A stretch of DNA of 64,000 bases, from positions 33,144,162-33,208,161 of the forward strand of contig OU612067.1 of the NCBI GenBank assembly GCA_914767715.1, in the 5' to 3' direction. Below, piece after piece: positions 48,701-57,405 of this stretch. The stretch comes from Membranipora membranacea (lineage: Eukaryota > Bryozoa > Gymnolaemata > Cheilostomatida > Membraniporidae). The translations under genes were made by a program, and so were the position numbers. The notes beneath the pieces were generated by a model. The model searched no databases and was not told the DNA's origin. It worked only from the letters and a program-made list of their open reading frames with translations. Positions within the stretch are counted from its first letter, which is position 1. Each line of letters opens with the position of its first letter.

Positions 48701-51480
48701 CTTATTAGCCCCTCCCAACTTATCTTTTTAATCTTTTATTCAGAACCTCAATTGATTGGGAGGCTAACTGATTTTCTTTCCGATGATATATCTGATGGAA
48801 AGAGAAAACTCCGTCTGAATATAACACAACCGGTGAGTATAAAATTCGTTTTAGACACCACTTGGAGCATCAGTTTAATATTTAGCACCTCATCTATTTT
48901 TGTTAAAATAAACAACATCTCCAATCTGTTCAAGCGAATGGTTGAATAGGGGGACAGTTAGGCTGTAACTAAATAGGCAAAAATGTGGTCTACATTTGTT
49001 TTTTATAAGTATGCAAAATTCACTGCTGGATATATCAAGATGGACTTCATTTTAACCATAGGCTGTCAGAGCAAATTGTGAGTCAATCCACAAAATATCA
49101 TTCCTGGTTGGTGGTAGAAATCTAAGTGCTGAGAACCTCCATACCATCAATGATCTTGAGGCAGTGACCTCCTATGATGTTGAAGTGATGATTACTAACA
49201 ATGTAGGATTTCAGACTATGATAACGGGATACTACACTACAGGGGAATTGAGTGAGTAATCTGTAAATCAGAACTCTGGTATGATATTATAGGGTATGAG
49301 ACATTATAGAGATAAGCTATTTATTGGACTGACACTGTGAAACCTTATGTACCTCAAATATAGAAACTATTTATCAGATTATATTTTGTGAGAATATTCT
49401 ATAAGTTATCAAAGTTGAATTTTTAATAGTTTTTCTGCCTCTTCACATCCACTGCTAGGCAAATGCTAGATACATATTGTTATATGACACATGATTAATG
49501 TTGCAGGACCAGAAGGTGCTCCAATAGTAGAAATTTCCTCTGATACCAGTTGTGTTTTTTTGAGACTGGCGCCTCCCAGCAAGAGTAACGGAGTGATCAC
49601 ACACTACACAGTAAGTATTATAATTGGACTAAGCTAGTAGTTTCCATATATGCATTTAATTCTGACATATGAAACAATATTGTACAATTTCAACTTTATG
49701 GAAGGTATGGAAAAAAAATTCCCTTGATGCTGATGGCACAATGAATAGTATAGAATTTGAGCAGGTCATACTTCCGTACCATGTTTTAGCATGTAAATCA
49801 CCGACAATTTTAGTATTCCTGTGGCTATCCTGATGGAAACTCTGATGCTCTACAACTTAATACTTTCAATACTTCTGAGCAATCTACTAGTGCTGAACCG
49901 ATGATCTGTAACTTCACATCAGCTTCACTGATAGAATGCAAGGTTACTGCTGTAAACAGTGTCGGCTCAAGCCCTAGTATATCGGTATATGGATATACTC
50001 AAGTCAGGGGTAAGATTGTAATATAAATTAGTCATCGATGGATTGAGGACAGGATAATCAGAGAGCCTATTGAATATCAGATTGGGAAACTCCATGCTCA
50101 TTACACCAACCATAGATGTATGTCTGATTTGAGGCAAAGAGATTCTAAATAACACATCCATCAGACTCTCAGCTTATTGCTTAAGTACTTTATGCCAAAT
50201 GATTTGAAATGAGTAGCAAACCAGAAGACATTATACTGCAATGCAGCCACGCAACCTAACATTTTTTTGTAATTTCCCATTATCACTTTGAGCTTAATTA
50301 ATCTGCTGGGAAGACGATAGTTTTGAAATTTTCATTCGGAAGTCATGCTCATCTTCTTTTATAGGCGTTCAAACAGTATGTAGCAGCCCTCCGGCGATTT
50401 CAAATGCTGACATACTTGGTGATGCGACTTCAAGAGAAGAGGGCTCCACATTTTGTTATCGCTGTCAAGATAGTTTTATATCGTCAGGAGAAGGGATCTT
50501 TACCTGTAAGAGAACAGAGAATGGCTTTTCTTGGGTCGGTCAAAACCTTACCTGTAAATCTGGAAATACAAGTACAGGTGAGTAGGTATGAACTGGGCAA
50601 CATTTAACAGGCTTTAAATGATGAATTGGCAGCACTCATTCTAGCGTGGAACAATCTGGGTGGTAATGAATATACACCTTCATCATCTAGCCATATAGCA
50701 AAGGTGTTATAATATTCAGAAACATAGAGCCATCTAAACTTGTTGGCTTTCAATGAATTCAGACCTATGATTGTGTAACAAGTAAGCAAAACTCTAGGTG
50801 TTCCCACTCCTCTCGCACTAATTATAATCTAAGATGGAAATTGAACCTTCAGGTTCAGTCGATTTTACCTTTTACACATTCAACCTTCGTCCATTTTGTT
50901 ATGAAACATAACTGAGTTTCAAATGATTTGCAATGACTATATTATCACTGAAAAATCTCGCCGATGTTTATCAATGACATTCTTGTGTTACAAAGTCAGT
51001 CTGTCTGTTAATGCACTTAAAACACCATGGAGAAGCGCAAGATGTGTTCACACATTGAATGGCCGCGAGATAGGTTTTCATATTAAATATCACATATTAC
51101 ATAATATTCAACATTATAACAATACGTTCTTAACAGGTGTTATCGTTGGCAGTGTAGTACCTGTAATAGTTATTCTGTTCGTCTTGATGGTTCTCCTGAT
51201 AATTTTCCTGAGAAGGCAGAGAAGTACATTGGCAAACAATGCAGAACTTACAGAAAGCAGACAAGCGGATAGACCACCTACTTACATGGAGGTCGAGCTT
51301 CATACTTCTTCTGCTGGTCAGTGTATCACAGAATATGAAGAGGTCCACAGTTTACCTGTGATTGCACCTAAAAATTGGGAGCCAGAATATGAGAACAGTC
51401 AAACCATGAATCCATACGAGACATTGGATACAAAAACTGAGAGTGAAGGGGCTGATCATCTGTATGAAGGCTTGCAGTAA
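30671..51480 (+). CDS. Receptor copy 3: intact lectin-like/FN3/CCP type I receptor, 1046 aa
   Basis: Exons: 30671-30728, 30985-31209, 32558-32794, 33054-33190, 34071-34233, 34476-34561, 35012-35222, 46149-46258, 46381-46555, 47205-47296, 47503-47740, 47881-47990, 48146-48308, 48744-48832, 49062-49251, 49507-49610, 49814-50009, 50365-50577, 51137-51480. Total 3141 nt with no stop and every junction GT..AG. Domains: signal 1-20, fucolectin/F5-8C-like 20-173, seven FN3 at about 174-862, CCP 862-933, helix 934-957, tail 958-1046. It is predicted to sit in the plasma membrane, bind an unknown ligand (possibly glycan) outside and recruit SH2 or WW proteins inside. It lacks FN3-8 and the linker exon of copies 2 and 4. 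Their loss (100+268+52 nt) runs phase 1 to phase 1 and keeps frame. ATG at 30674 is an equal alternative start. Intron 7 is 10.9 kb and full of transposons. I know no named orthologue. Confidence 0.87.
30985..32794 (+). CDS. Copy 3 exons 2-3: fucolectin/F5-8C-like domain
   Basis: The two exons (30985-31209 and 32558-32794) hold GIANNGIATSSSIHSS, KPIDNVR, FFRSQDSVDQWWRVDLG, YILVFTVYRQTG and, after the intron, YRRLAVYSTN and VISEVRVLGI. The order 'asparagine-rich start, WWxVDLG, hydrophobic strand, closing strand' is that of discoidin/F5-8C and eel-fucolectin-type jelly rolls. Such domains bind fucosylated or other glycans or lipids. The fucose-site residues were not assigned, so ligand type is open. 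Only one cysteine pair candidate is seen in copy 2 and none in copy 3. Confidence 0.75.
31545..32017. repeat. Foldback element in copy 3 intron 2
   Basis: Arms of about 150 bases. AGGAAAGCAAAAAACA..CACTGTTCATATCAAA..TCTAGGGTCTAGAAGGGTCT..GATTTTATCTCCCCTG-like sequence is mirrored on the right (CAGGGGAGATA..AGACCCTTCTAGACCC..TTTGATATGAACAGTG..TTTTTTGCTTTCCT). A spacer of about 160 bases lies between. No coding content. Confidence 0.8.
33054..34233 (+). CDS. Copy 3 exons 4-5: FN3-1
   Basis: PEFKATNLRI, then CVTCQWDPPLSN (the B-strand tryptophan and proline pair typical of FN3). The second exon has QWQTLGQNRSMSNCS and SCKVRVPPP. Several N-x-S/T sequons (NRS, NCS, NTS, NIT) suggest heavy glycosylation. 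The intron inside the domain is phase 0 and the borders are phase 1. Confidence 0.78.
34476..35222 (+). CDS. Copy 3 exons 6-7: FN3-2
   Basis: APANVIVQPNPEEV, LKLQYTIDWE, then YAIEIS and WGQLLSVKIWTVNSDGVRSP, an FN3 F-G strand region. The homologous first exon in copy 2 carries the TGA stop where copy 3 reads CAA (glutamine). Confidence 0.78.
35590..37260 (-). mobile_element. Non-LTR retrotransposon fragment 1 (endonuclease-RT linker to C-terminus)
   Basis: Reading on the minus strand from 37253 the frames give a basic linker (KSVRAAKRDYVQKRLNNTKN, SDTLNSITKPG), the first RT motif (YKDYRPISLLFHLCKI at about 36.6 kb) and, near 35.8 kb, the post-RT segment IQRSALRVILPAFEYEERC shared with the CR1/jockey group. 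Many stops and frameshifts separate these. The fragment is old and inactive. Confidence 0.75.
37390..39180 (-). mobile_element. Non-LTR retrotransposon fragment 2 (endonuclease end and RT)
   Basis: Frames in order on the minus strand: the end of an AP-type endonuclease (VITGNFNRLPIEDI, DAKLDLVLTNI, SKNDHRCV; 39060-38623), RT fingers (LKDYRPIALTSCLCKVME, YAYRPGRSTQDAIL; 38498-38157), palm (GTPQGSVLSPLLFSIY and the catalytic YADD box; 38090-37734), then the thumb. Frames are interrupted, so it is dead. It belongs to the CR1/jockey-like assemblage. Clade assignment is not attempted. Confidence 0.8.
39579..39935 (-). mobile_element. Short RT remnant 3
   Basis: Decayed frame with NYQPIALAISVFSPILVSLY and FSILKYADVTY, recalling the RT 'DYRPI' and 'KYADD' boxes with the catalytic DD changed to DV. 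It abuts the large foldback element. Confidence 0.5.
39935..40680. repeat. Large foldback element with about 229-bp arms
   Basis: Left arm about 39935-40163, right arm about 40452-40680, spacer about 290 bases. Shared blocks include CCTCTATGTT, GGTCTGACCAAAACCGCC, CACAGTAGCTGCAC, TTTCAGACAGGTGAGCACAA, TACTATTCGTA and GGAAACCTTGCC. Within and beside the arms are smaller palindromes of the type GGCGGTTTTGGTC / GACCAAAACCGCC, so the structure is nested. It resembles a foldback-type DNA transposon. It lies in copy 3 intron 7. Confidence 0.85.
41095..41345 (-). repeat. Dispersed repeat, copy B
   Basis: Inverse-oriented relative of 6490-6830. On the minus strand it reads GGGTGCACAGGGATT, GCTCTCTGCCTCTAAT, TCAAGTGGTCAAGTGT, CTAGGCAACCTCTGAAACCA in the same order. 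From its end to 42150 only short non-coding repeats (TA tract, ATCATGATAGTAT) are seen. Confidence 0.6.
42150..45560 (-). mobile_element. RTE-like non-LTR retrotransposon, decayed and interrupted
   Basis: On the minus strand: endonuclease start (LMIGTLNCIGMRTQEKK, then a QETH motif and VALIVKED, IYVINCYAPTLPE; 45.5-44.87 kb), endonuclease core (LIVLGDFNAKTGSGH, NQIDYILIR, TDHRLVRIKM; 43994-43545), linker and RT start (FTVDEVRIAVHKLRDHKSPG, 43015-42650), and the 3' end (RQTLKIRYPQKISNEELLER, AMTIAQDRGEWRAVV; about 42430-42166). Most of the RT palm is missing. Frameshifts throughout. An 0.86-kb segment interrupts the endonuclease. Confidence 0.8.
44008..44870. mobile_element. Segment bounded by a 12-bp inverted repeat inside the RTE-like element
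   Basis: GGAGTGGAAACG at the left and CGTTTCCACTCC at the right are exact inverse copies 0.85 kb apart and coincide with the edges of the interruption of the endonuclease frame. No clear target duplication was found and the endonuclease pieces on both sides overlap in homology. Insertion of a DNA element is therefore likely but not shown. The frames inside are not recognised. Confidence 0.4.
46149..46555 (+). CDS. Copy 3 exons 8-9: FN3-3
   Basis: PPSAPTLVVIRAT, VILTWDQPAQHNGELSKYG (a textbook FN3 B-C strand), then YRCTGTSSYNP and FSPYQQIQCDVRS. Exon 9 differs from copy 2 mid-domain, reading SQHSAAVGGVATSE where copy 2 has SVNDAGAGDVSTSE. Confidence 0.8.
46657..46781. repeat. Palindromic hairpin element in copy 3 intron 9
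   Basis: AGTTTAAGTGCTTAAACT..CTGTCGGGAT at the left is matched by ATCCCGACAG..AGTTTAAGCGCTTAAACT at the right. The arms are about 48 bp and the termini are themselves palindromic. Compact foldback or MITE-like. Confidence 0.85.
47205..47740 (+). CDS. Copy 3 exons 10-11: FN3-4
   Basis: APSKPRNLAFGAP, RQRWRYIVTW, then INCGSWRTGTFKKAYE, YRSRDVYADGSTEISFYI and RACNNQDLCSEYEVLTITTPP. This is longer than the other repeats because of an insert rich in charged residues. Two cysteines close together (ACNNQDLC) are kept in all four copies. Confidence 0.78.
47881..48308 (+). CDS. Copy 3 exons 12-13: FN3-5
   Basis: NTRITPLNGSCVQVDWDPPQ, then YECTNGSLLNQTSSTRKG, CGYKPYENVSCTVSAVNSAG. The second exon separates two subtypes: copies 1 and 3 have NQT..STRKG, copies 2 and 4 have NIT..SITVAHS at the same place. 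Confidence 0.8.
48744..49251 (+). CDS. Copy 3 exons 14-15: FN3-6 (atypical)
   Basis: PQLIGRLTDFLSDD, GKRKLRLNIT, then VTSYDVEVMITNNVG, which looks like the FN3 F-G region. The usual B-strand tryptophan is absent, so this is an FN3-like domain by position and exon layout. Confidence 0.68.
49507..50009 (+). CDS. Copy 3 exons 16-17: FN3-7
   Basis: PEGAPIVEISSDTSC, LRLAPPSKSNGVITHYT, then YSCGYPDGNS, TSASLIECKVTAVNSVGSSP. It ends in phase 1 (AGG G/GTAAG), which lets it join directly to the CCP exon although copies 2 and 4 have a further FN3 and linker exon here. Confidence 0.78.
50365..50577 (+). CDS. Copy 3 exon 18: sushi/CCP domain
   Basis: One phase 1-1 exon of about 71 residues. It holds VCSSPPAISNADILGD, FCYRCQDSFISSGEGIFTC and WVGQNLTC. 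The four canonical sushi cysteines, the P-P-x-I-x-N-A start and the tryptophan before the last cysteine are all present, plus one extra cysteine (FCY). CCP modules are protein-binding modules of complement and adhesion proteins. Confidence 0.82.
51137..51480 (+). CDS. Copy 3 exon 19: transmembrane helix and signalling tail
   Basis: Residues 934-957 form the helix (VVPVIVILFVLMVLLIIFL) followed by RRQR. The 89-residue tail has PPTY (979-982), YMEV, TEYEEV (997-1002, fits TxYxxV/I of switch motifs), YEN (1017-1019, fits the Grb2 SH2 consensus YxN), YETL (1026-1029) and YEGL (1042-1045) just before the stop. The two YxxL are 12 residues apart, wider than a classical ITAM. No enzyme domain is present. 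The exon is well conserved in copies 1 and 2. Confidence 0.83.
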
Positions 51481-52033
51481 TAACTTCTTTTGAACAGGGC
51501 ATGCAGAAACTGTGTATGAGCTGAATTACAGCAGCTTTTTCCATAACATATTTTTTCATAAACACAAAATTTGTGGACCCAACGTTGTCGGCCTGAAAGA
51601 AAATAGTGGACAACTCTGTGTTTCAAGGCAAGGAAGTAAAAAACGAATTCAACTATATCCTCAACTTCCGTATTATTTTGTTAGTGATGCGTTTGAATGA
51701 TTGCTTTATCTAACTAACCCGAACTTAGCTGATGTCATAACTTCTCTCATGGATAAAAAATTATATGTTTACCTTCATCTTTTATGAACACATTATAATC
51801 TTGACCAGCCTGAAATAAGAAAGCTATTCCCTGCTTTTCCTCACTTATCCTTTCAAAATAGATCCCTGATATACTCATGTCTGGTGATCTTGATTCTCCT
51901 TTCCATCTTTTGTTTTTTTATTCACAATCAAATTCGTATTGCTACAATTAAAATTGACACTTCCTCATTACTGCCTGGTGTTGTACTAACCTTATCAGAT
52001 ATACTGACTCGGTGTGTGCTGTTTCTTTGTATA
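51481..52033. other. 3' flank of copy 3
   Basis: Aligns with the 3' flank of copy 2 (28653 onward) up to the point where the retrotransposon fragment begins. No separate gene. Confidence 0.6.
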
Positions 52034-53249
52034 CACCAGTTGAGAGAATGGAGCAAATGATTAACAAGCACATGTGTAAGTGGCTCGGAGTTCTAAGGAG
52101 CTTCAACACTAATGCACTGTATGCCAGTTCGTTTACTCTTTCACTACCTATGAAATCGCTTGTAGAAGAGTACAAAACATCAAAAGCGAGGCTGGATATA
52201 ATGTTGAACGAGTCACCAGACCAGGCGATAAGGGAATGTGCTCCAACACTTGACACTGGTAAAAAATGGTCTGTCACAGAGACTGTCAGAGATGACAAAT
52301 CTCAACTGGAGATATACGAGATTGTGGGTGCTGTGACAACTGCACGTCATGGCATCAGCTGGGAAGCAAACCGGTGGTTCTCAAAGAAAAGCCCAAAGGT
52401 TAGACAGGAGATGGTAGTTGATGAGGTGTGCAAGATGGAAGAGGAGCGCCGCCAGACACAAGCTGAAGTCCAAGCCCAACAAGGTAGGTGGACTTGTTGG
52501 ATGTCTGTTGAGCAGCGTCAGCTCAAATGGACAGAATTGTGGTCGATGGAGCCACAAAGGATCAGCTTTCTGGTGGGTGCAGCTTATGATCAACTACCGA
52601 CCCCGGCGAACCTGGAACACTTGAATTTAACAGAGAACTCGAAATGCGCCGAATGCTCGGCCAAAGGCACACTTCGACATATACTGTCGAATGGCTGCAG
52701 AGCCTGGGAAGATACATGTATAGGCATAATCAAGTGCTGAAAGTGTCGTGTAAATATGTCACAGAGAAGTGTGAATATGGTAATGCTGGTGGTGAAGCGC
52801 ATGAAAAGATTTTGCGCAATAGGGGGTTGATGAACAGCAGAGAATGGCAGGTGAGATGCGACCTGACAGAGCAGCTCAGCATGCCTCTGCATATGGTGAT
52901 CACGAACCAAAGACCAGACTTAATTGTTTGGTTTGACAAAGAAACAGTGCTAAAATTGATGGAATTGACGGTGCCTTGGGAAGAAAATCTCTCAAACGCG
53001 CATGAGAGAAAACTGACAAGATACGAAGATCTGGTGACACAATGCAAAGACAAAGGTTGGAATTGCAAATTATTCGCAGTGGAAGTTGGCTGCCGTGGAT
53101 TCTTGGCTAGGTCAGCTACCAAGTTTCTGACTAGAGTGGGGCTTTCAGGAAGAGCACTCAAACAAGCCACAAAAAACATAGTACATGAGGCAGAAAGCGC
53201 ATCTGCATGGATTTGGCAACAGCACTGTGTGAAGACAAAAGCTAAATAA
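52034..53249 (+). mobile_element. R2-type (restriction-like endonuclease) non-LTR retrotransposon, 3' part
   Basis: Two frames, joined by one frameshift near 52.69 kb, encode the C-terminal part of a pol protein. It has a zinc knuckle C-x2-C-x7-H-x5-C (CAECSAKGTLRHILSNGC), then GRYMYRHNQVL, then a PD-(D/E)xK-like endonuclease signature RPD-x14-E within QRPDLIVWFD and MELTVPWEE. Last come ERKLTRYEDL, FAVEVGCRGFLA and AESASAWIWQQH. This arrangement is that of R2/NeSL-group elements. The RT domain is absent, so it is a 5'-truncated copy, inserted in the shared 3' flank of copy 3. No ribosomal DNA target surrounds it. Confidence 0.82.
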
Positions 53250-54068
53250 TCATATTACTTGCAAGCTGGGGTTTAACACACTCACTATGTTGCATTTAAT
53301 TCCTTTTGTTATAATCCTTGGAAGGACTAGAGTGAGGGTGTTAAGCGATGATTAGCAAACTGCTCGGGGTAGAAGGCTAAGCAGGATTATTTCTTTAATA
53401 CTCAAATTAACGTGGTTTAATCTCTGCAGGGTGAAAAATCAAAGTGAGTCAGGGTTAGATCTAAGGTATTACAAACATAGGATTAAAAGCTTGGCCCTTG
53501 CATAAAAGGCAGGCAGAGCGAGACAGGAAATCACAGTCAGCCCACTGGCAGTAGCGCAAACAAGTCATCTTGTCGCACATTTATTTGGGGCTCTGAAATT
53601 GTCATAAGAGTTTGCGAGGCTATCACGGGTGGCTTCAATGCAGTCATAAGGGGTTGCGAGGCTGAGGCTATTAAGTAAAGCATGTTTAAATTATTTGCAC
53701 ATGAGACTTACCTTTTGTATCATTAATATTATTAGTTAATATCTCGAATGGACGAGTTTACTGCTCACTTTCACCAAAATTTAAACTGTACTCCGCAAAT
53801 GATGTGGCTTCTAAAGGCAGGCCGGCCTGTCCTTTTGTTGTACCTTTGATTTTCATTGATATCTGAATGCGCATATGACGAAACATTGTAGTGATTTAAC
53901 TGTTGATGTTTGATAGTATGGCCTGGCCTAAATATTTGGAAGGATGTGCCACTTGATACTTTGTAAGCAGGACAACTTGTTCTGAGAATGATCATGTAGA
54001 TTATACGTTATCTAATTTAAATACTACATTTCAGTTGCGATTAAAGGTCATTAGTTGGAGGAACAATC
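53250..54068. other. Upstream region of receptor copy 4
   Basis: From about 53585 (GGGGCTCTGAAATTGTCATAAG) it aligns with 17755 onward upstream of copy 2. Copy 4 has about 130 extra bases at 53.84-53.98 kb. No gene. Confidence 0.6.
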
Positions 54069-55524
54069 ATGTCATAACATGCAACAATCTGTATTGTATA
54101 TCTGGTGGCATATGTGAAACAAGGTATGTTATCCGTAGTCAGAACTAGCAAAGTACAACGAGCAAACTTAATTTTATTTCCTATTAACATGGGGATCTTT
54201 GGCAGTATGTTTTTGTCAATGCCAAATTATTATGTTTGCTAAGAATTGGTACCACCCTAGACTTACATTCCCCTTCCTTCAAAACATGGACAATTATGAT
54301 AAAGATGTAGATAAGAGAATCAAATCAGAACATTAGAAAAACATTTAATCTACCGTTACTGCACATCTTGCATACCTTGCTATTTTCAGTAAATCTTTGA
54401 ATGCATTCTGTGAAATTTTTTTTTGTAGGCACCAGCTAATCCAGAGTGCCTAACCTTCAATGAATATGCTATAGAAATAATGAAAGATACTACAACCACC
54501 ACAATTTCTTCAGATGGGTCAAATATAAAAGTTATTACAGAGTGGGGACAGCTTCTCTCAGTGAAGATATGGACAGTGAATAGTGATGGTGTGAGATCAC
54601 CTACTGCAGCTAATACCTCTATAACAACTCGCTCACCAGGTAGTCACTACAAACATCAGCACAGCAACAAAATCGATGTGTGATGCTTGTAGTTTACTGC
54701 ATTTGTATAACAAAATTGAAGTGGCAGATGTAATCCTCCATGTGATGGTCAATTCTTGTTCTTCTAAAATAATGTCCAGGAAACTGAATATAGGTAGATG
54801 TTTTCTCTCTGCCTCACATTTGAAATATCTTCATGATGTAGCAGTATGTAGCTGCTATGGACAGATAATTTATAAGAGGGTCAATGCAACATGGTAAAAT
54901 TCGATCATAGTAACAGTGAATTGGTTGATTAAAAAGTTGGGGGTCAACTATGTAACAAGAACGCATAGCTTGTATTTGTGATTCGGGTTGCAAAGCCGAT
55001 TCCAAAGTTGACTGGGTTGTAATGTATAGTATAAACAAGCTTTGCTAATTCAGTTTACGACATGAATGATGTGAATTCATTATATGGACCTCATAACCGC
55101 CTTTCAACTCATTATGTATACAGTGCAAGCAAACTTTTTCACTTTATATTTTCTTTACAAAATGAAAGCTCACATGCAAGAGGGTTACATGGGGTCCAAA
55201 CCAAAATGTATGCGGTCAGTCATAGCTTGTTTAGGAACTTAGCACATCGAAGGCCTATCCTTTGTAGTCTTTTGTATTTCATACACAGACAACGAAGGGT
55301 TGGCCTGCGATTCAATAAACACTAAGTATTTGGTGATTTTACAGATCAGATGTACTGGACAATCTAGTTACAATCCATCAGAAGGAAAAAGTCAAGCGAG
55401 GAATGTATCAATCTGTGGATTTTCACCATATCAGCAAATTCAATGTGATGTTAGATCCGTAAAAACTTATGTAAAATCTTATTTTCTCCCACAACCTATC
55501 TGGGTAATATCTCCAAAAAATGTG

Positions 55525-55601
55525 TAATATATATATATATATGTTTATGAAAAAACATATATATATATATATAATAATATATATATATATATATATATAG
55601 A
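55525..55601. repeat. (TA)n microsatellite block
   Basis: Two TA runs separated by GTTTATGAAAAAAC and a short ATAA. The homologous position in copy 2 (22840-22870) has only a few units, so the repeat expanded after the duplication. Confidence 0.9.
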
Positions 55602-56179
55602 TGATGTGTGTAATGACTATGTATTTGTTTATGGTGTAATATATATTGATTGGGATTTCGATAAGACCAGGTTTTTTTGGTGAGTATAGTACATAAGCCA
55701 ACAATACGTTCTGTTGAAGATTCATTACCCATTAATTTGAACAAGCTACCATATAAGGATTCTTTTGCCACTTTCCCACATGTTTGCTTTTCTACAGCAA
55801 ATGACCACATAAAAAACCGCAATGCAAAAGTTTGAATCCATTATAGAATTAATATATCTTCAGGTTGAGTGAGTGATCTAGTATAGTAACATTTCATGAT
55901 ATTCTGATGTCTGTTTCAGCTCCCTCCGAGCAAAGAAATCTAGCTTTTGGAACTCCTTCAGAGATACAAGAATCTGGAAGGCAGAGATGGAAGTACAGAG
56001 TGACATGGCGAGTAAGTATCCCCACTTCACTTCCTACTGTCATCTTGTTCTTGATTGATAATAAGTAATGAATATAACTTGGCCGTTCTTAAATAACTTA
56101 ATGAGACATTCAGAGCACAGACCTCTCAGTAACCAAATCTAATTATAGGATATGCTAATTTAAGAACTCATACACAGGT

Positions 56180-57405
56180 ACATGATTTGATTTGATTTGA
56201 TTTGTATTCATTCAATCATCATGACAGATGGTACAGAATGCGAGCGATGGTATGGCATAGTAAAAACAACACACTAAAAATTATTTATATACTAGACCGT
56301 TGTCATGATAGGTCATGAAAAAATTAAAAAAGCCTTTTCTCCGCCTTTCAGTCCTGCAGAGTTTTGGCCGAAAAATTTGTATAGCTCGAGAGGATGTTCT
56401 AGAATTCTTGTTGAAAAGTAGTTCACTAAAAAGAGGATGTGATTCATTATTCACTATACGCAGAAAATGTGAATAAGAGATATCAAAAAGAAAATCACAG
56501 AGTTTTGGGATGCGTAAGACTGATAATCTATGATCGTATTCTAAATCTGGAAAAATTATCTTTAGAGCTGCTCTTTGTATTTTCTCAAGTCTGTCGCGGT
56601 TATGTTCGCCTAGCAAGGAATACCAGGCCGGAGCAGCATAGCTAAGCTTTGAGCGTATGTTGCTCAAATAAAAAGCTTTTAAGCCATCACTGTTTAGTCC
56701 AATTGTCTTTAGTTTCCTCATTAAAAATAAGCTGATACTAAAGAGTCTACATGTTTGTTAAAAGACAACTTATTATCAACAAAAACCCCTAAGAACTTTG
56801 TGAATGAATTTTGAGAAAAAGATAAATCATCAACCACAACATCTTGTTTATAATGATGCTTATGGCTCAAACTAGAGTTCATCACCTCGGTCATTTCTGG
56901 GTTCAGCTGCATGCTATTATCTGCTGCCCATCTTTGAGTGGATATAACTGCTGGTGACACTGCTGATGTATTGTTATAGTTGGTGACTGACGTATAGAAG
57001 GTGGTGTCATCAGCGTATTTAATATGATTGAACCCTTCAGCAGAAAGATCATTGGAGTATATGAGCCATAACACGGGGCCCAGCTTGGTTCCCTGAGGGG
57101 CGCCCACACTGCTGCATATATAGCTTGATTGCCGATCTCCATACCTGACACATTGCATTCTCATATCTAGAAAGTTTGATATTAGAGAGATGATACGAGG
57201 ATTGAAGTTGTATCTCTCCATCTTTTCAATGAGAATGGCAGGCTGCAAACGGTCGAACGCCTTTGAAAAGTCCATCGCAGCACTTTGGATAAACTTCACG
57301 TTAGGGTTGTCGAGTTCAGATGTGAAGTCGTCAAGAAGTTTTATTAATGCATCTACAGTGCCAATGTTTGGTTGGTATGCAAATTGGGCAGGGTCAATTT
57401 CGGCT
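56180..57405 (-). mobile_element. 5'-truncated CR1/L2-like non-LTR retrotransposon in a receptor exon
   Basis: The minus strand encodes RT from the fingers onward (FAYQPNIGTVDALIKLL, MDFSKAFDRLQP, VGAPQGTKLGPVLWLIY, IKYADDTTF) and, after one frameshift at 56721, the post-RT region (LSYAAPAWYSLLGEH, IQRAALKIIFPDLEYD). The 3' end lies at the left, with a tail of about four ATCAA-type pentanucleotides after TGAATGAATA. It interrupts the second FN3-4 exon of copy 4: the left side keeps GGTACAT, the right resumes at CATATAAGAAAGC, consistent with a short CAT/ACAT target duplication. The catalytic YADD is intact, so it is fairly young. Confidence 0.85.

Noticed and set aside
52012-53249. A host nuclease gene
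   Set aside because: The zinc knuckle, RPD-x14-E and ELTVPWE order is that of R2-type retrotransposon C-termini. It is frameshifted and lies between duplicated units.
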